Of a stretch of DNA of 64,000 bases, positions 1-8,429 are shown one piece after another. This stretch comes from Pelomonas sp. Root405 (GTDB taxonomy: Bacteria > Pseudomonadota > Gammaproteobacteria > Burkholderiales > Burkholderiaceae_C). The notes under the pieces were generated by a model, which worked only from the letters and a program-made list of their open reading frames with translations, did no database searches and was not told where the DNA came from. The stretch lies in contig NZ_LMDU01000001.1 in assembly GCF_001425165.1 (NCBI RefSeq), positions 218,075 through 282,074 on the forward strand. The letters are read 5' to 3'. The position numbers and the translations under genes are program-made. How positions within the stretch are numbered: position 1 is the first letter of the stretch; every line of letters begins with the position of its first letter.

Positions 1-1749
1 TTCTATGCGCGCTACCCCGGCAGCTATGTCGAGGACCGGCTGCGCAACGACTGGCTCCTGGAACTGGGCCGCCGCCGCGACTGGGCCAACTTCCGGCGCG
101 ACCATGTGCCCTACCAGATGCGCGATGACCGCGAGGTGGCCTGCTATGCACTGCTGGCCGACCATGCGGCCGGCAGCAAGGTCGCCACCGACACTGCCCG
201 GGAAGCCTGGATGGGCCAGAAGGACGGCGACGACGGTTGCCAGCAGCTGGCCAAGGCCATGCTGGAGGCCGGCCAGTTCAAGCCCGACACTGTCTGGGCC
301 AAGGCGCGCTTGGCGATCGAGCAGAGCCGCCCGCGCGCCGCGCGCCAGGCCGTCGCGCTGCTGGGCAGCAAGCCCTTCGATCAGAAACTGGCCGAACTGC
401 AGGACAACGCCGGCCGCTACCTGACGCGCAAGGCCCGCACCTCACCGCGCGCGGAAGCGGAACTGACGGCGCTGGCCCTGGCCCGCGTCGCGGCCAACGA
501 CCCCGAGCAGGCCGGCGACCTGCTGGGCGACAAATGGAGCCGCCTGCCCGCCGACCTGCAGGCCTGGCTGTGGGCACAGATCGGCCGCCAGTCGGCGCTG
601 CGCCTGCGCGACGACGCCATGCCCGCCTTCGAGCGCGCCGCCAAGCTGGCGGCCGAGCTGGACTGGAGCGACGACACGCTGGCCTGGGCCGCGCGCGCCG
701 CGCTGCGCGCCAAGCAGCCGGCCGTCGCGCTGCGCGCCATCGAGAAGATGAGCCCGGCCGAGCAGCGCGACCCGGCCTGGGTCTACTGGAAGGCCCGCGC
801 GACGCGCATGCAGGGCGATGCGCCGACGGCACGCGCCCAGCTCGCCGCGATGGTGGCGTCGCCCCAATACGGGCCGCTGAACTACTTCGGCCGCCTGGCC
901 GCCGAGGACCTCGGCCTGCCGACGCCGCTGCCATCCCCCCCCGCGCCGCTGACCGCCGAGGAGCGCCGCGCCGCCCGCCAACACCCCGGCCTGACGCGCG
1001 GCCTGCAGCTCATCGAGTTCGGCCTGCGCAGCGAGGGCGTGCGCGAGTGGAATTTCTCGCTGCGCGGCATGGGCGACCGCGCCCTGCTGGCCGCCGCCCA
1101 GGAAGCCTGCGACCGCGAGGTCTGGGACCGCTGCATCAACACCAGCGAGCGCACCAAGACCGAGATCGACATCGCCCAGCGCTACCCCCTGCCGTTCCGC
1201 ACCGAACTTCAGCGCGAGGCGCAGAACGCCGGCCTGGACCCGGCCTATGTCTACGGCCTGATCCGCCAGGAATCGCGCTTCGTGCTGGACGCGCGTTCCC
1301 ATGTCGGCGCGTCGGGCCTGATGCAGGTCATGCCCGCCACGGCCAAGTGGACGGCCAAGAAGGCCGGCCTGGACTACAGCCCCGCCCGCATCCACGACCG
1401 CGACTTCAACCTCCGCATCGGCACCCATTACCTGAAGCTGGTGCTGGACCGTTTCGACGGCGCCCAGGCCCTGGCCGCGGCCGCCTACAACGCCGGCCCC
1501 GGCCGCCCGGCGCGCTGGCGCGATGGCCCCGTCATCGACGCGGCCATCTGGGCCGAGAACATTCCCTTCACCGAGACGCGCGACTATGTGCGCAAGGTGC
1601 TGCTCGGCGGCGCGGTCTACGCCCAGGTGCTGGGCCTGCCGGCCACGCGCGTGCGCGAGCGCCTCGGCGCCAGCGTCGGCCCGGCCGGCATGCGCGCCGC
1701 AGATGTCAGCGATGTGCCGCCGGCGGCGGCGGGGGATGCCAAGTCATGA
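1..1749 (+). CDS. slt: Soluble lytic murein transglycosylase (5' end outside window)
   Basis: Periplasmic enzyme that cleaves the MurNAc-GlcNAc bond of peptidoglycan, forming 1,6-anhydro products. The frame is already open at base 1, so the start and signal peptide lie upstream and about 582 residues are visible. The long Ala/Arg-rich helical part resembles the superhelical U/L domain of Slt70. The catalytic domain begins near the motif YGLIRQESRF, whose Glu is the expected catalytic acid. It continues through GASGLMQVMP and AAYNAGPGRP, all hallmarks of the SLT domain. The gene ends in an ATGA overlap with the downstream epimerase-like gene, so the two are probably co-transcribed. Family assignment is firm. 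The exact paralogue (SltY-type) is inferred from length and the N-terminal helical region. Confidence 0.95.
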   Translation, partial: FYARYPGSYVEDRLRNDWLLELGRRRDWANFRRDHVPYQMRDDREVACYALLADHAAGSKVATDTAREAWMGQKDGDDGCQQLAKAMLEAGQFKPDTVWAKARLAIEQSRPRAARQAVALLGSKPFDQKLAELQDNAGRYLTRKARTSPRAEAELTALALARVAANDPEQAGDLLGDKWSRLPADLQAWLWAQIGRQSALRLRDDAMPAFERAAKLAAELDWSDDTLAWAARAALRAKQPAVALRAIEKMSPAEQRDPAWVYWKARATRMQGDAPTARAQLAAMVASPQYGPLNYFGRLAAEDLGLPTPLPSPPAPLTAEERRAARQHPGLTRGLQLIEFGLRSEGVREWNFSLRGMGDRALLAAAQEACDREVWDRCINTSERTKTEIDIAQRYPLPFRTELQREAQNAGLDPAYVYGLIRQESRFVLDARSHVGASGLMQVMPATAKWTAKKAGLDYSPARIHDRDFNLRIGTHYLKLVLDRFDGAQALAAAAYNAGPGRPARWRDGPVIDAAIWAENIPFTETRDYVRKVLLGGAVYAQVLGLPATRVRERLGASVGPAGMRAADVSDVPPAAAGDAKS

Positions 1750-2699
1750 GCTTTTCGGTCCTGGTTCTGGGCGGCAGCGGCTTTGTCGGCCGCGCGCTGT
1801 GCGAGCAGCTGATGCGCCGGCTGGGCGCCGGCGTGCGCATCACCGTGCCGACGCGCCGCCTGGCCCATGCGCGCGACCTGCAAAGCCTGCCCGGCGTGAC
1901 CGTGTTGCAGGCCGATGTCTTCCGCGACCTGGCCACGCTGCTGTCTGGTCATCACGCCGTCGTCAACCTCGTCGCCATCCTGCAAGGGAATGCCGCCGCC
2001 TTCGAACATGTGCACGTGGAGCTGCCCAGGCGCATTGCCGCCGCCATGGGCGCGGCCGGCCCGCGCCGCCTCGTGCATGTCAGCGCCCTTGGCGTGGCTG
2101 AGCACGCGCCCTCGCGCTATCTGCGCAGCAAGGCCGCCGGCGAGGCCGTGCTGCAGGTCGCCACCCAGACCGGCGCGCTGGAGCTGAGCTTGCTGCGCCC
2201 GTCGCTCGTCTTCGGCGACGGCGACAAGAGCGTCAACCTGTTCGCCCGGCTGCAGGGCCTGTTCCCGCTGATGCCGTTGGCCGGCTCCGGCGCACGGCTG
2301 CAACCGGTCTGGGTGCAAGACCTGGCACGCGCCATCGTCGAGGTGCTGATGCGCCGCGACACCATCGGCCAGACCTTCGAGATCGCCGGCCCGCGCGAGC
2401 TGACGCTGGCCGAACTGGTGCGCCTTGCCGGCCGCACCGCCGGCCACGAACGCACCGTGCTGGCCCTGCCCGGCCCGCTGGCCACGCTGCAGGCGCTGGC
2501 CATGGAATGCCTGCCTGGCGAGCCGCTGCTGTCGCGTGACAACCTGGCGTCGCTTTCCGTGCCCAATGTGCCGAGCGGCCAACTGCCCGGCCTGGCCGAG
2601 CTTGGGATCACCCCGGCCTCGCTGGAGGCGGTGCTGCCGACTTACCTGGCGCCTGGCGCCGGCGTCGCCCGGCTGAACGCCTGGCGCGCCAGGCGCTGA
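1746..2699 (+). CDS. NAD(P)-binding epimerase-like protein, complex I NDUFA9-like family
   Basis: A 317-residue short-chain/extended Rossmann protein. The N-terminus carries the dinucleotide motif GGSGFVGRAL, followed by acidic and basic residues at the ends of the next strands. The central HVSALGV and the YLRSKAAGEAVL segment replace the usual YxxxK with a spaced Y...K, as in the atypical epimerases related to NDUFA9 (YfcH/YwnB-like). This group often acts on quinone or ubiquinone-associated pathways, but no substrate can be read here. The start is the ATG inside the ATGA overlap with the transglycosylase gene, which indicates translational coupling. Immediately after the stop begins the first copy of an interspersed repeat. 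Family call is good; specific function unknown. Confidence 0.85.
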   Translation: MSFSVLVLGGSGFVGRALCEQLMRRLGAGVRITVPTRRLAHARDLQSLPGVTVLQADVFRDLATLLSGHHAVVNLVAILQGNAAAFEHVHVELPRRIAAAMGAAGPRRLVHVSALGVAEHAPSRYLRSKAAGEAVLQVATQTGALELSLLRPSLVFGDGDKSVNLFARLQGLFPLMPLAGSGARLQPVWVQDLARAIVEVLMRRDTIGQTFEIAGPRELTLAELVRLAGRTAGHERTVLALPGPLATLQALAMECLPGEPLLSRDNLASLSVPNVPSGQLPGLAELGITPASLEAVLPTYLAPGAGVARLNAWRARR

Positions 2700-2703
2700 A
2701 CTG

Positions 2704-2930
2704 AAGCCCCTCGCCCGGTCTTGCCCGGCTGAACGCCGGCAAGCCCAGTCGGTCTTGCAGACCGCGCTGCGGCAGTGCCGCAGCCCTTCGGCAGGCACAT
2801 CACATCCACTGGATGTGATGTGTCCGGCCTCAGCCCCCTGGGGGACGGCGATGCTTGCGGCATCGAGCCGCAAGCACATCGCCAGCGCGGGCCGGCTTGG
2901 GGCGGCCCGGCGCTCTGCCCGAAATACTTT
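2704..2930 (+). repeat. Interspersed 3'-end repeat, copy A (with internal insertion)
   Basis: Starts five bases after the stop codon of the upstream gene and runs almost to the stop of the convergent gene. Outer parts (about 2704-2755 and 2836-2930) match two other copies in this window (14402-14545 on the minus strand and 63548-63692). Shared blocks include CCCCTCGCCCGGTC, GCTGAACGC, GACGGCGATGCTTGCGGC and GGCCGGCTTGGG. Copy A alone has about 80 extra bases. These hold two perfect palindromes, 2766-2784 (9-bp arms) and 2796-2822 (13-bp arms CACATCACATCCA, 1-base centre). A third hairpin, 2848-2881, with GCTTGCGGC and GCCGCAAGC arms, belongs to the repeat core. Confidence 0.85.
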
Positions 2931-2932
2931 CT

Positions 2933-4198
2933 TTATGCGCAGCGGCGGGCCGCACCGGCCACCAGTGCCAGGCCGGCCAGCAGCAGGGCATAGGTCTGCG
3001 GCTCGGGGATGGGCGCATTGATCGACAGCGCGACGAACTGGGTGAACTGGCTGCCGCCGAAGTTGTTGTCGGACACCAGGATCAGCGTCTGCTTGCCATC
3101 GATGACCGGGCCCAGCGTCAGACCCTCGATGTTGTCGAGAGCGAGCGCGCTGCCGTCGTCGTGCTTGAGCGTCGACAGGTCCAGCAGCAACTCCTTCTTG
3201 ACGGCCGTCACCGCTGCGCCGGCAATCGAGGTCAGGCCCGACACATCGGTCGCCCCGCGCGCATCGGCATAGAAGAGGCGGATGGTGTTGCCGGTGGGCT
3301 GTCCGTTGGTGGTGGCCGCCACGCCGGGTGTGGCCGCGCCGACGGCAAAGCTGCGTTCGATGGTGATGAACTGGCGGTCACCGATGGCGAGCATGTCGGC
3401 CAGGCCGTTGGTGGCGAACAGGCCGGGGAAGATCGGCGGCAGGGCCACCGGGGACACGTCGTACACATACTCCGCGCCGGCCAGGCCGGTGGCGGCGTCA
3501 AAGCCCAGCAGGCGGGCGCGGCTGCCGTGGGTCACGCTGCTGGGCGGGCCGTCCTGGGCCAAGGCGTTCTCTGTGGCAGTCCACAGCGTCTTGCCGTCGC
3601 GCGACAGGGTCAGGCTCTCGAAGGCGAGGTTGTTGTAGATGCCGGTGTCACCGGCGTTCAGGCCACCGCTGGAGCCGGCCGGCTTGTAGTGGGTCGGCAC
3701 GGCAAAGGTGCTGACGTAGCTGCCGTCGAGCCTCATGCTGCGCACGGTAGGGTCCTGGAAGCCGGCCGACGTGCGTTGACCTTCGTTGCTCCAATAGAGC
3801 TGGCCGCGCGCCGCGTCGTAGCGAATGCCCTCCGGGTCGACCTGGTTGGTGCCGAAGGGCAGGCCGTCGACGTTGGCGATGCTCGTCACCGCATGGAAGC
3901 TGACACCCAGACTGCCCGGCGTGGCGCTGCGCTGGAACTGCGCCAGGTCCAGCGACAGCTCGTAGAAGCGCGCCGGGTTGAGGGCGCTGCGGTCGTCGCT
4001 GATGGCGAAGTGCCGCTGCGTCAGCGGGTTGTAGTCGATGCCGGACAGGCCGCCCACCGCCGTGCCGCCGAACTGCCGGCCGGTTTCGACGATCTGCTGG
4101 CCCAGATAGACGAGCGGGTCGGCATGCGCCGGTGGGAGGGCGAGCGCCGACACAGCGAGGGCCAGCGAAGCCACCAGGGGTTTGGGCAGGATGTCCAT
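2933..4198 (-). CDS. Secreted esterase-like/phytase-like protein with PEP-CTERM anchor
   Basis: A 421-residue exported protein. The chosen ATG follows an AAGG ribosome-binding site with a 7-base spacer and opens a normal signal peptide ending in PPAHA. A 16-residue longer start exists but lacks these features. The body contains GLSGIDYNP, FAISDDRS and DNIEGLTLGP, the signature of the esterase-like activity of phytase family (PF13449), a beta-propeller whose substrate is not established. The last 24 residues are a PEP-CTERM sorting signal: PEP, then a hydrophobic helix LLLAGLALVAG, then Arg-Arg. This implies processing by an exosortase elsewhere in the genome. It converges on the upstream gene across repeat copy A. 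Confidence 0.88.
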   Translation of the reverse strand: MDILPKPLVASLALAVSALALPPAHADPLVYLGQQIVETGRQFGGTAVGGLSGIDYNPLTQRHFAISDDRSALNPARFYELSLDLAQFQRSATPGSLGVSFHAVTSIANVDGLPFGTNQVDPEGIRYDAARGQLYWSNEGQRTSAGFQDPTVRSMRLDGSYVSTFAVPTHYKPAGSSGGLNAGDTGIYNNLAFESLTLSRDGKTLWTATENALAQDGPPSSVTHGSRARLLGFDAATGLAGAEYVYDVSPVALPPIFPGLFATNGLADMLAIGDRQFITIERSFAVGAATPGVAATTNGQPTGNTIRLFYADARGATDVSGLTSIAGAAVTAVKKELLLDLSTLKHDDGSALALDNIEGLTLGPVIDGKQTLILVSDNNFGGSQFTQFVALSINAPIPEPQTYALLLAGLALVAGAARRCA

Positions 4199-4379
4199 GG
4201 GTCGGCCTTCATGACGTGAGGGGGAGGGACTCGCGGCAATGCGCATGCCTGCAAAGGCGTCGCAGCCTAGTCGCCCGACATGACATCGCTGCGTCGCGCA
4301 TCAATGCCATGCGGATTGCTCACCGCCGGCCGCCGCGCGCCGGCATAAGCTTGCACGGCCCCCATGAATGAAAGGTCCC

Positions 4380-5060
4380 ATGAAGCTCTACATCGGCAAC
4401 AAGAACTACTCGTCCTGGTCCATGCGCAGCGGCGTCCTGCTGGCGGCTTTCGGCATTCCCGTCGACGAGGTCAAGCTACGCTTCGACTTCAGCGAGGGCT
4501 CTGAATGGAGCCGCGTCATCTCGGGCATCACGCCCACCAAGCGCGTGCCGGTCATCGTCGAGGATGACGGCTTCACCGTGTGGGACACGCTGGCCATCAC
4601 CGAGTACATCGCCGACCGCCATCCCGAGCACGCCATCTGGCCGCGCGACGTGAAGGCCCGCGCCCGGGCGCGCAGCCTGTGTGCGGAGATGCATGCCGGC
4701 TTCATGCGGCTGCGCACCGTCTGCCCGATGAACATCGAGGTGTTCTTCCCCGATGTCGGCGCCAGGCTGTGGGCCGAGGACGAGGCGCTGCGTGCCGATG
4801 TGGCCAGGCTGGATGCGGCCTGGAGCGATGCGCTGGCCGGCAGCGGCGGCCCCTTCCTGTTCGGCGCCTTCAGCGCGGCGGATGCCTACTTTGCGCCGGT
4901 CGCCGTGCGGCTGAGCCGATTTGGCTTGCCGGTATCCGAGGCGGCAGCGGCCTATCGCGACGCGCTGCTGGCGCATCCGGCGGTGGAGGACTGGGTGGCG
5001 GACGCGCTGCGGGAGCAGGACTTCATCGTCGAGGACGAGCCTTACCGCAAGAGCCGCTGA
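4380..5060 (+). CDS. Glutathione S-transferase family protein
   Basis: A 226-residue cytosolic protein with a thioredoxin-like N-terminal domain (KLYIGNKNYSSWSMR, then KRVPVIVEDDG with the cis-Pro that binds glutathione and DTLAITEYIAD) and an all-helical C-terminal domain. The Ser in the NYSSWS loop is the likely thiol-activating residue. This is typical of the bacterial GST subgroup that starts MKLYxGNKNYSSWS. The ATG at 4380 has AAAGG four bases upstream and gives that canonical start. An in-frame ATG at 4368 adds only four residues. It stands alone between the PEP-CTERM gene (divergent) and pepQ. Substrate unknown. Confidence 0.92.
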   Translation: MKLYIGNKNYSSWSMRSGVLLAAFGIPVDEVKLRFDFSEGSEWSRVISGITPTKRVPVIVEDDGFTVWDTLAITEYIADRHPEHAIWPRDVKARARARSLCAEMHAGFMRLRTVCPMNIEVFFPDVGARLWAEDEALRADVARLDAAWSDALAGSGGPFLFGAFSAADAYFAPVAVRLSRFGLPVSEAAAAYRDALLAHPAVEDWVADALREQDFIVEDEPYRKSR

Positions 5061-5230
5061 CCCAGTTGGCGTTGCGTCCGGGCTGCGAGCATTGCGGGGC
5101 CCTGCTGCCGCCTGGAAAGTGCTCGCGTCTTTGCGGCGGCGGCGTCTGCCAGACAATCCAAAGTCCACCGTATCGCCACAAGCGATGCCCCAAGCTGCAA
5201 GCCGAAACCGCTGAGATCCAGGACCGCCGC

Positions 5231-6547
5231 ATGAGCCTTTACCTCGACCATCTCGCCACGCTGCAACGCCAGGCGGAATCCGCGCTGGAGCGAACCGGCT
5301 TCGACATGCTGCTGATCGCCTCCGGCATCGAGAAGTACGCCTTCCTCGACGACCGCCCCTATCTCTTCCAGCCCAACCCGCATTTCAAACACTGGCTGCC
5401 GCTGACGAATCACCCGCACTCCTGGCTGGCGGTCAGGCCCGGCAGGAAGCCGCGCGTCGTCTACTACCAACCCGACGACTACTGGCATGTGCCGCCGAGC
5501 GCGCCCAGCGGTGAATGGGTGGATGCCGTCGAGCTCGTCGTCATCCGCGAGCCCGAAGATGCGGCCAAGGCGCTGGCCGATGTAGTCACGCCGCGCTCCG
5601 CCATCCTCGGCGAGCCCGACGCGGCCCTGCCTGGGCTGCTGCCCAACAATCCCGAGCCGCTGCTCAACCTGCTGCACTGGGCGCGCGGCGTGAAGAGCCC
5701 GTATGAGCTGACCCAGATGCGCGCCGCCCAGCGCCGCGCTGTGCCAGGGCACAACGCAGCGCGCGCGGCCTTCCTGCGCGGTGAGAGCGAGGCGGGCATT
5801 CATCGCGCCTACCTGCTCGCCACTGGCCACACCGACCGCGACCTGCCCTACAGCAACATCGTCGGTCTCAACGAGCATGCGGCGGTACTGCACTACCAAT
5901 ACCAGGACGAGAGCCCGCCGGCCGAAGTGCGCAGCTTCCTCATCGATGCTGGCGCGCAGGTGAACGGTTATGCCAGCGACATCACACGCACCTGGGTCGC
6001 GCCCGGCCATGACGAATTCGCGGCGCTGGTCGCGGCAATGGAGCGTGAACAACTCGGCCTAGTCGACCAAGTGCGTGAGGGCGTCGACTACCGCGACATC
6101 CACCTCAGTACCCACCGCCGCATCGCCCGCGTGCTGCGCGGGGCGGGCGTCGTCAACATGAGCGAGGAGGCCATGGTGGAAGAGGGCGTCACCAAGCCCT
6201 TCTTCCCGCATGGCATCGGCCACCTGCTGGGCCTGCAGGTGCATGACGTCGGCGGTTTCATGGCCAGCGAGACCGGCGGCGTGGCCGACAAGCCCGAGGG
6301 CCACCGTTACCTGCGCCTGACACGGCCGCTTCAGGCCGGCATGGTGGTGACCATCGAGCCGGGGCTCTACTTCATCCCGACGCTGCTGCGCCAGCTGCGC
6401 GCGTCGCCGCAGGGCGCGAACGTCGACTGGGACTGCGTCGAGCGCTTGTCGCGCTACGGCGGCATCCGCATCGAGGACGACGTGGCCTGCCGCCCCGCCG
6501 GCGAGGCGCCGGAGAACCTGACACGGGACGCGTTCGCAGTGGGGTGA
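5231..6547 (+). CDS. pepQ: Xaa-Pro dipeptidase PepQ
   Basis: Cytosolic metallopeptidase (M24B) that hydrolyses dipeptides with C-terminal proline. It has 438 residues, close to the 443 of the E. coli enzyme. The five metal ligands are recognisable: the two Asp of LIDAGAQVNGYASDITRTW, His in HGIGHLLGLQVHD, Glu in VTIEPGLYF and Glu in GGIRIEDDV. The N-terminal part SGIEKYAFLDDRPYLFQPN is specific to PepQ rather than PepP. ATG 5231 has AGGA upstream. The two genes that follow start within a few bases and may be read from the same transcript, though they look functionally unrelated. Confidence 0.95.
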   Translation: MSLYLDHLATLQRQAESALERTGFDMLLIASGIEKYAFLDDRPYLFQPNPHFKHWLPLTNHPHSWLAVRPGRKPRVVYYQPDDYWHVPPSAPSGEWVDAVELVVIREPEDAAKALADVVTPRSAILGEPDAALPGLLPNNPEPLLNLLHWARGVKSPYELTQMRAAQRRAVPGHNAARAAFLRGESEAGIHRAYLLATGHTDRDLPYSNIVGLNEHAAVLHYQYQDESPPAEVRSFLIDAGAQVNGYASDITRTWVAPGHDEFAALVAAMEREQLGLVDQVREGVDYRDIHLSTHRRIARVLRGAGVVNMSEEAMVEEGVTKPFFPHGIGHLLGLQVHDVGGFMASETGGVADKPEGHRYLRLTRPLQAGMVVTIEPGLYFIPTLLRQLRASPQGANVDWDCVERLSRYGGIRIEDDVACRPAGEAPENLTRDAFAVG

Positions 6548-6550
6548 CGC

Positions 6551-7378
6551 GTGCAAGCGGTGCTGAAGTGCGCAGCAAGCCTCGTCTTGGCGAGTGGCGC
6601 CGCCGCGGCGGCGGCGAGCGCGGAACTCGTGCTCCCTTGTCCAGGCTACAGCGGCCAAGCGGTCCCTGACACCATCGTCAAGGCGGTCCGGGAAGACTAC
6701 AGCGGTGCGGAGATCATTGGCAGGGGCAGCAATGGCGTCTGCCGGATCGTGCTTCCGCCGGGGGCCTTCTGGGTGAAGGCTGAGTCGTCTGAGGCGCGCT
6801 CCGTGGCAATCCGCGTAGTCGACGCCACGGCGCCGGGACGCATTCTGCGCATGCTGCCGTTGAAGGGTGCCGAAGCAGACTTGCAGCAGAGCTTGGCAGC
6901 GATGGTCCGGCGTGATCAGCAGGTGCGCCGCGCCCTTGAGGCCGCGCAGACCCAGGCCGATCAGACGCGCATTCAGGAGGCAGAGCGCGCGTTGATGGAA
7001 GCAGACGCGGTCCATGCGTCCGAACTCAAGCGTCTGCTGGAGACGCGTGGTATCCCCACGGCTGCCGAGGTGGGTATCGATGGCGTCGGCGCCGTGTGGC
7101 TGCTGCTTCAGCATTCACCGGACCTGATGGCGCAGCACATGCCGGGCTTGCGTGCGGCGGCGGCGGCGGGAGAAATTCAACGGTCCAATCTGGCGCTCAG
7201 CGAGGACCGCGTCGACATGATTCAAGGGCGACCGCAGCGCTACGGCAGTCAATTGCAACCCGGCCCGGACGGAAGATTGGCGCGGTACAGATGGGCCGAC
7301 CCCGACGACGTTGATGTCCGTCGCGCAGAGATGGACCTGGAGCCACTGCGCGCCTACCTGAAGCGCTTCGATCCATGA
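6551..7378 (+). CDS. Exported DUF6624-type protein of unknown function
   Basis: A 275-residue protein starting at a GTG three bases after the pepQ stop. It has a short signal peptide rich in Ala ending near AAASAE. The C-terminal half resembles the DUF6624 family: a helical DxxxHxxxLKRLLETRGIPT segment, WLLLQHSPDLMAQ, SEDRVDMIQGRPQRYGSQ and an acidic tail. The conserved His, Gln, Asp-Arg and QxYG residues look like an active site, but no reaction is known. The middle (about residues 100-150) is strongly charged and helical. The gene overlaps the next by four bases (ATGA), so the pair probably works together. Confidence 0.75.
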   Translation: MQAVLKCAASLVLASGAAAAAASAELVLPCPGYSGQAVPDTIVKAVREDYSGAEIIGRGSNGVCRIVLPPGAFWVKAESSEARSVAIRVVDATAPGRILRMLPLKGAEADLQQSLAAMVRRDQQVRRALEAAQTQADQTRIQEAERALMEADAVHASELKRLLETRGIPTAAEVGIDGVGAVWLLLQHSPDLMAQHMPGLRAAAAAGEIQRSNLALSEDRVDMIQGRPQRYGSQLQPGPDGRLARYRWADPDDVDVRRAEMDLEPLRAYLKRFDP

Positions 7379-8415
7379 GGGGTGCATGCTTGCTTTGCAT
7401 GGCAGTCGGTGCCGCCGGTGCGTGGGCCGCGGACGCGCAACTCGGCCGTGTCGAGGTGCAGGGCGAGGCGGCCATCGCGCGCGAGAAGAAGACGCTGGCC
7501 CAGCTCTTCAAGGCCCAGGCGCTGTTCGAGAAGTACCACGCGCTGGCGCCCGCCGCTGCGCTGAAGTTCAAGGTCTATGCGCGCACCCAGGCGGAGAGCG
7601 CGCAGCGCCTTGAGCTGGCCCTGGTGACGCCGGCGGGCCGCCAGCCGGTGCCGCTGGACGACGAGGACCGCTTCGTCATCGACCCCGCCTGGCGCGTGCT
7701 GGATGAACGCATCGAGCTGCGCAGCCGCCTGGGCGATGGCCGCGTGACCTGGCGGCCCGACATCCGCACGCCTGGCGTGGCCGAAGGCGAGCGCCGCCTG
7801 GGCGACCTGCGGCTGCAATGCCGCGTCGGCTTCGGCAGCGGCGTGGCGCGTGGCAGCAGCTGGTTCGGCGGGCTGCTGTCCTTCAGCTTCGATGACTGCT
7901 GGGACCCGGACTGGAGCCCCAGCAACTTCGCCGACCGGCCGGTCTTTGCGGTGACGCTGGTGCATGGCGAGCGCCGGCGGGTGCTCGGCGCGCGCCTGCT
8001 GCACGGCCTGCGCGACGACGGCGGGCCGGACTACGACTGGGGCTATTCGCTGCGCGAGCGCATGTTTCGGCTGCCCATCGGCGACACCAGCTGGCCGGAC
8101 GACACGCGGGTGGTTTTCGAGGCCATGGACGACCCGCCCGCCCCGCCCGACCCGGCCGTGCAGGCGCTGCCGCAGTCTTGGGCCAAGGCGGCGCTGGCCT
8201 TGTCACCCGGCCTGTCGCCGGCCGAGGTGGCCGAGCGCATGGGCGCGGCGCGCGACGACCTGCGTTTCGAATCGGGCCGGCGGTTGCAACGGCACCTGCA
8301 CGAGATCGGCACGCCGGATCAGCCCCGGCAGCTGGAGCTGGTCACGCTGTTCGACGCGGAGGACCGGCTGCTCAAGTCGTCGTTGCGGCGGCTGGCGCCG
8401 CCTGTCAAACGCTAG
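7375..8415 (+). CDS. Secreted protein of unknown function
   Basis: A 346-residue protein with a signal peptide (residues 1-19, ending GAWAA) and no family I recognise. Visible features are a repeated beta-rich pattern (RLELALVTPAGRQPVPLDD, RFVIDPAWRVLDE), a pair of Cys at about residues 145 and 169 that could form a disulphide in the periplasm, and a central aromatic Gly-rich stretch (SSWFGGLLSFSFDDCWDPDW). The N-terminal segment after the signal (LGRVEVQGEAAIAREKKTLAQLFKA) resembles the region following a TonB-receptor signal peptide, but no plug or barrel follows. Translationally coupled to the DUF6624 gene. It converges on the GH74 gene with a 14-base gap. Confidence 0.7.
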   Translation: MRGACLLCMAVGAAGAWAADAQLGRVEVQGEAAIAREKKTLAQLFKAQALFEKYHALAPAAALKFKVYARTQAESAQRLELALVTPAGRQPVPLDDEDRFVIDPAWRVLDERIELRSRLGDGRVTWRPDIRTPGVAEGERRLGDLRLQCRVGFGSGVARGSSWFGGLLSFSFDDCWDPDWSPSNFADRPVFAVTLVHGERRRVLGARLLHGLRDDGGPDYDWGYSLRERMFRLPIGDTSWPDDTRVVFEAMDDPPAPPDPAVQALPQSWAKAALALSPGLSPAEVAERMGAARDDLRFESGRRLQRHLHEIGTPDQPRQLELVTLFDAEDRLLKSSLRRLAPPVKR

Positions 8416-8429
8416 CGGCTGTCACGTTG

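Noticed and set aside
237-1745. Long upstream extension of the epimerase-like gene
   Set aside because: It lies in another frame inside the transglycosylase gene and is Arg/Pro-rich. The true start is the ATG at 1746 with a Rossmann motif right after it.
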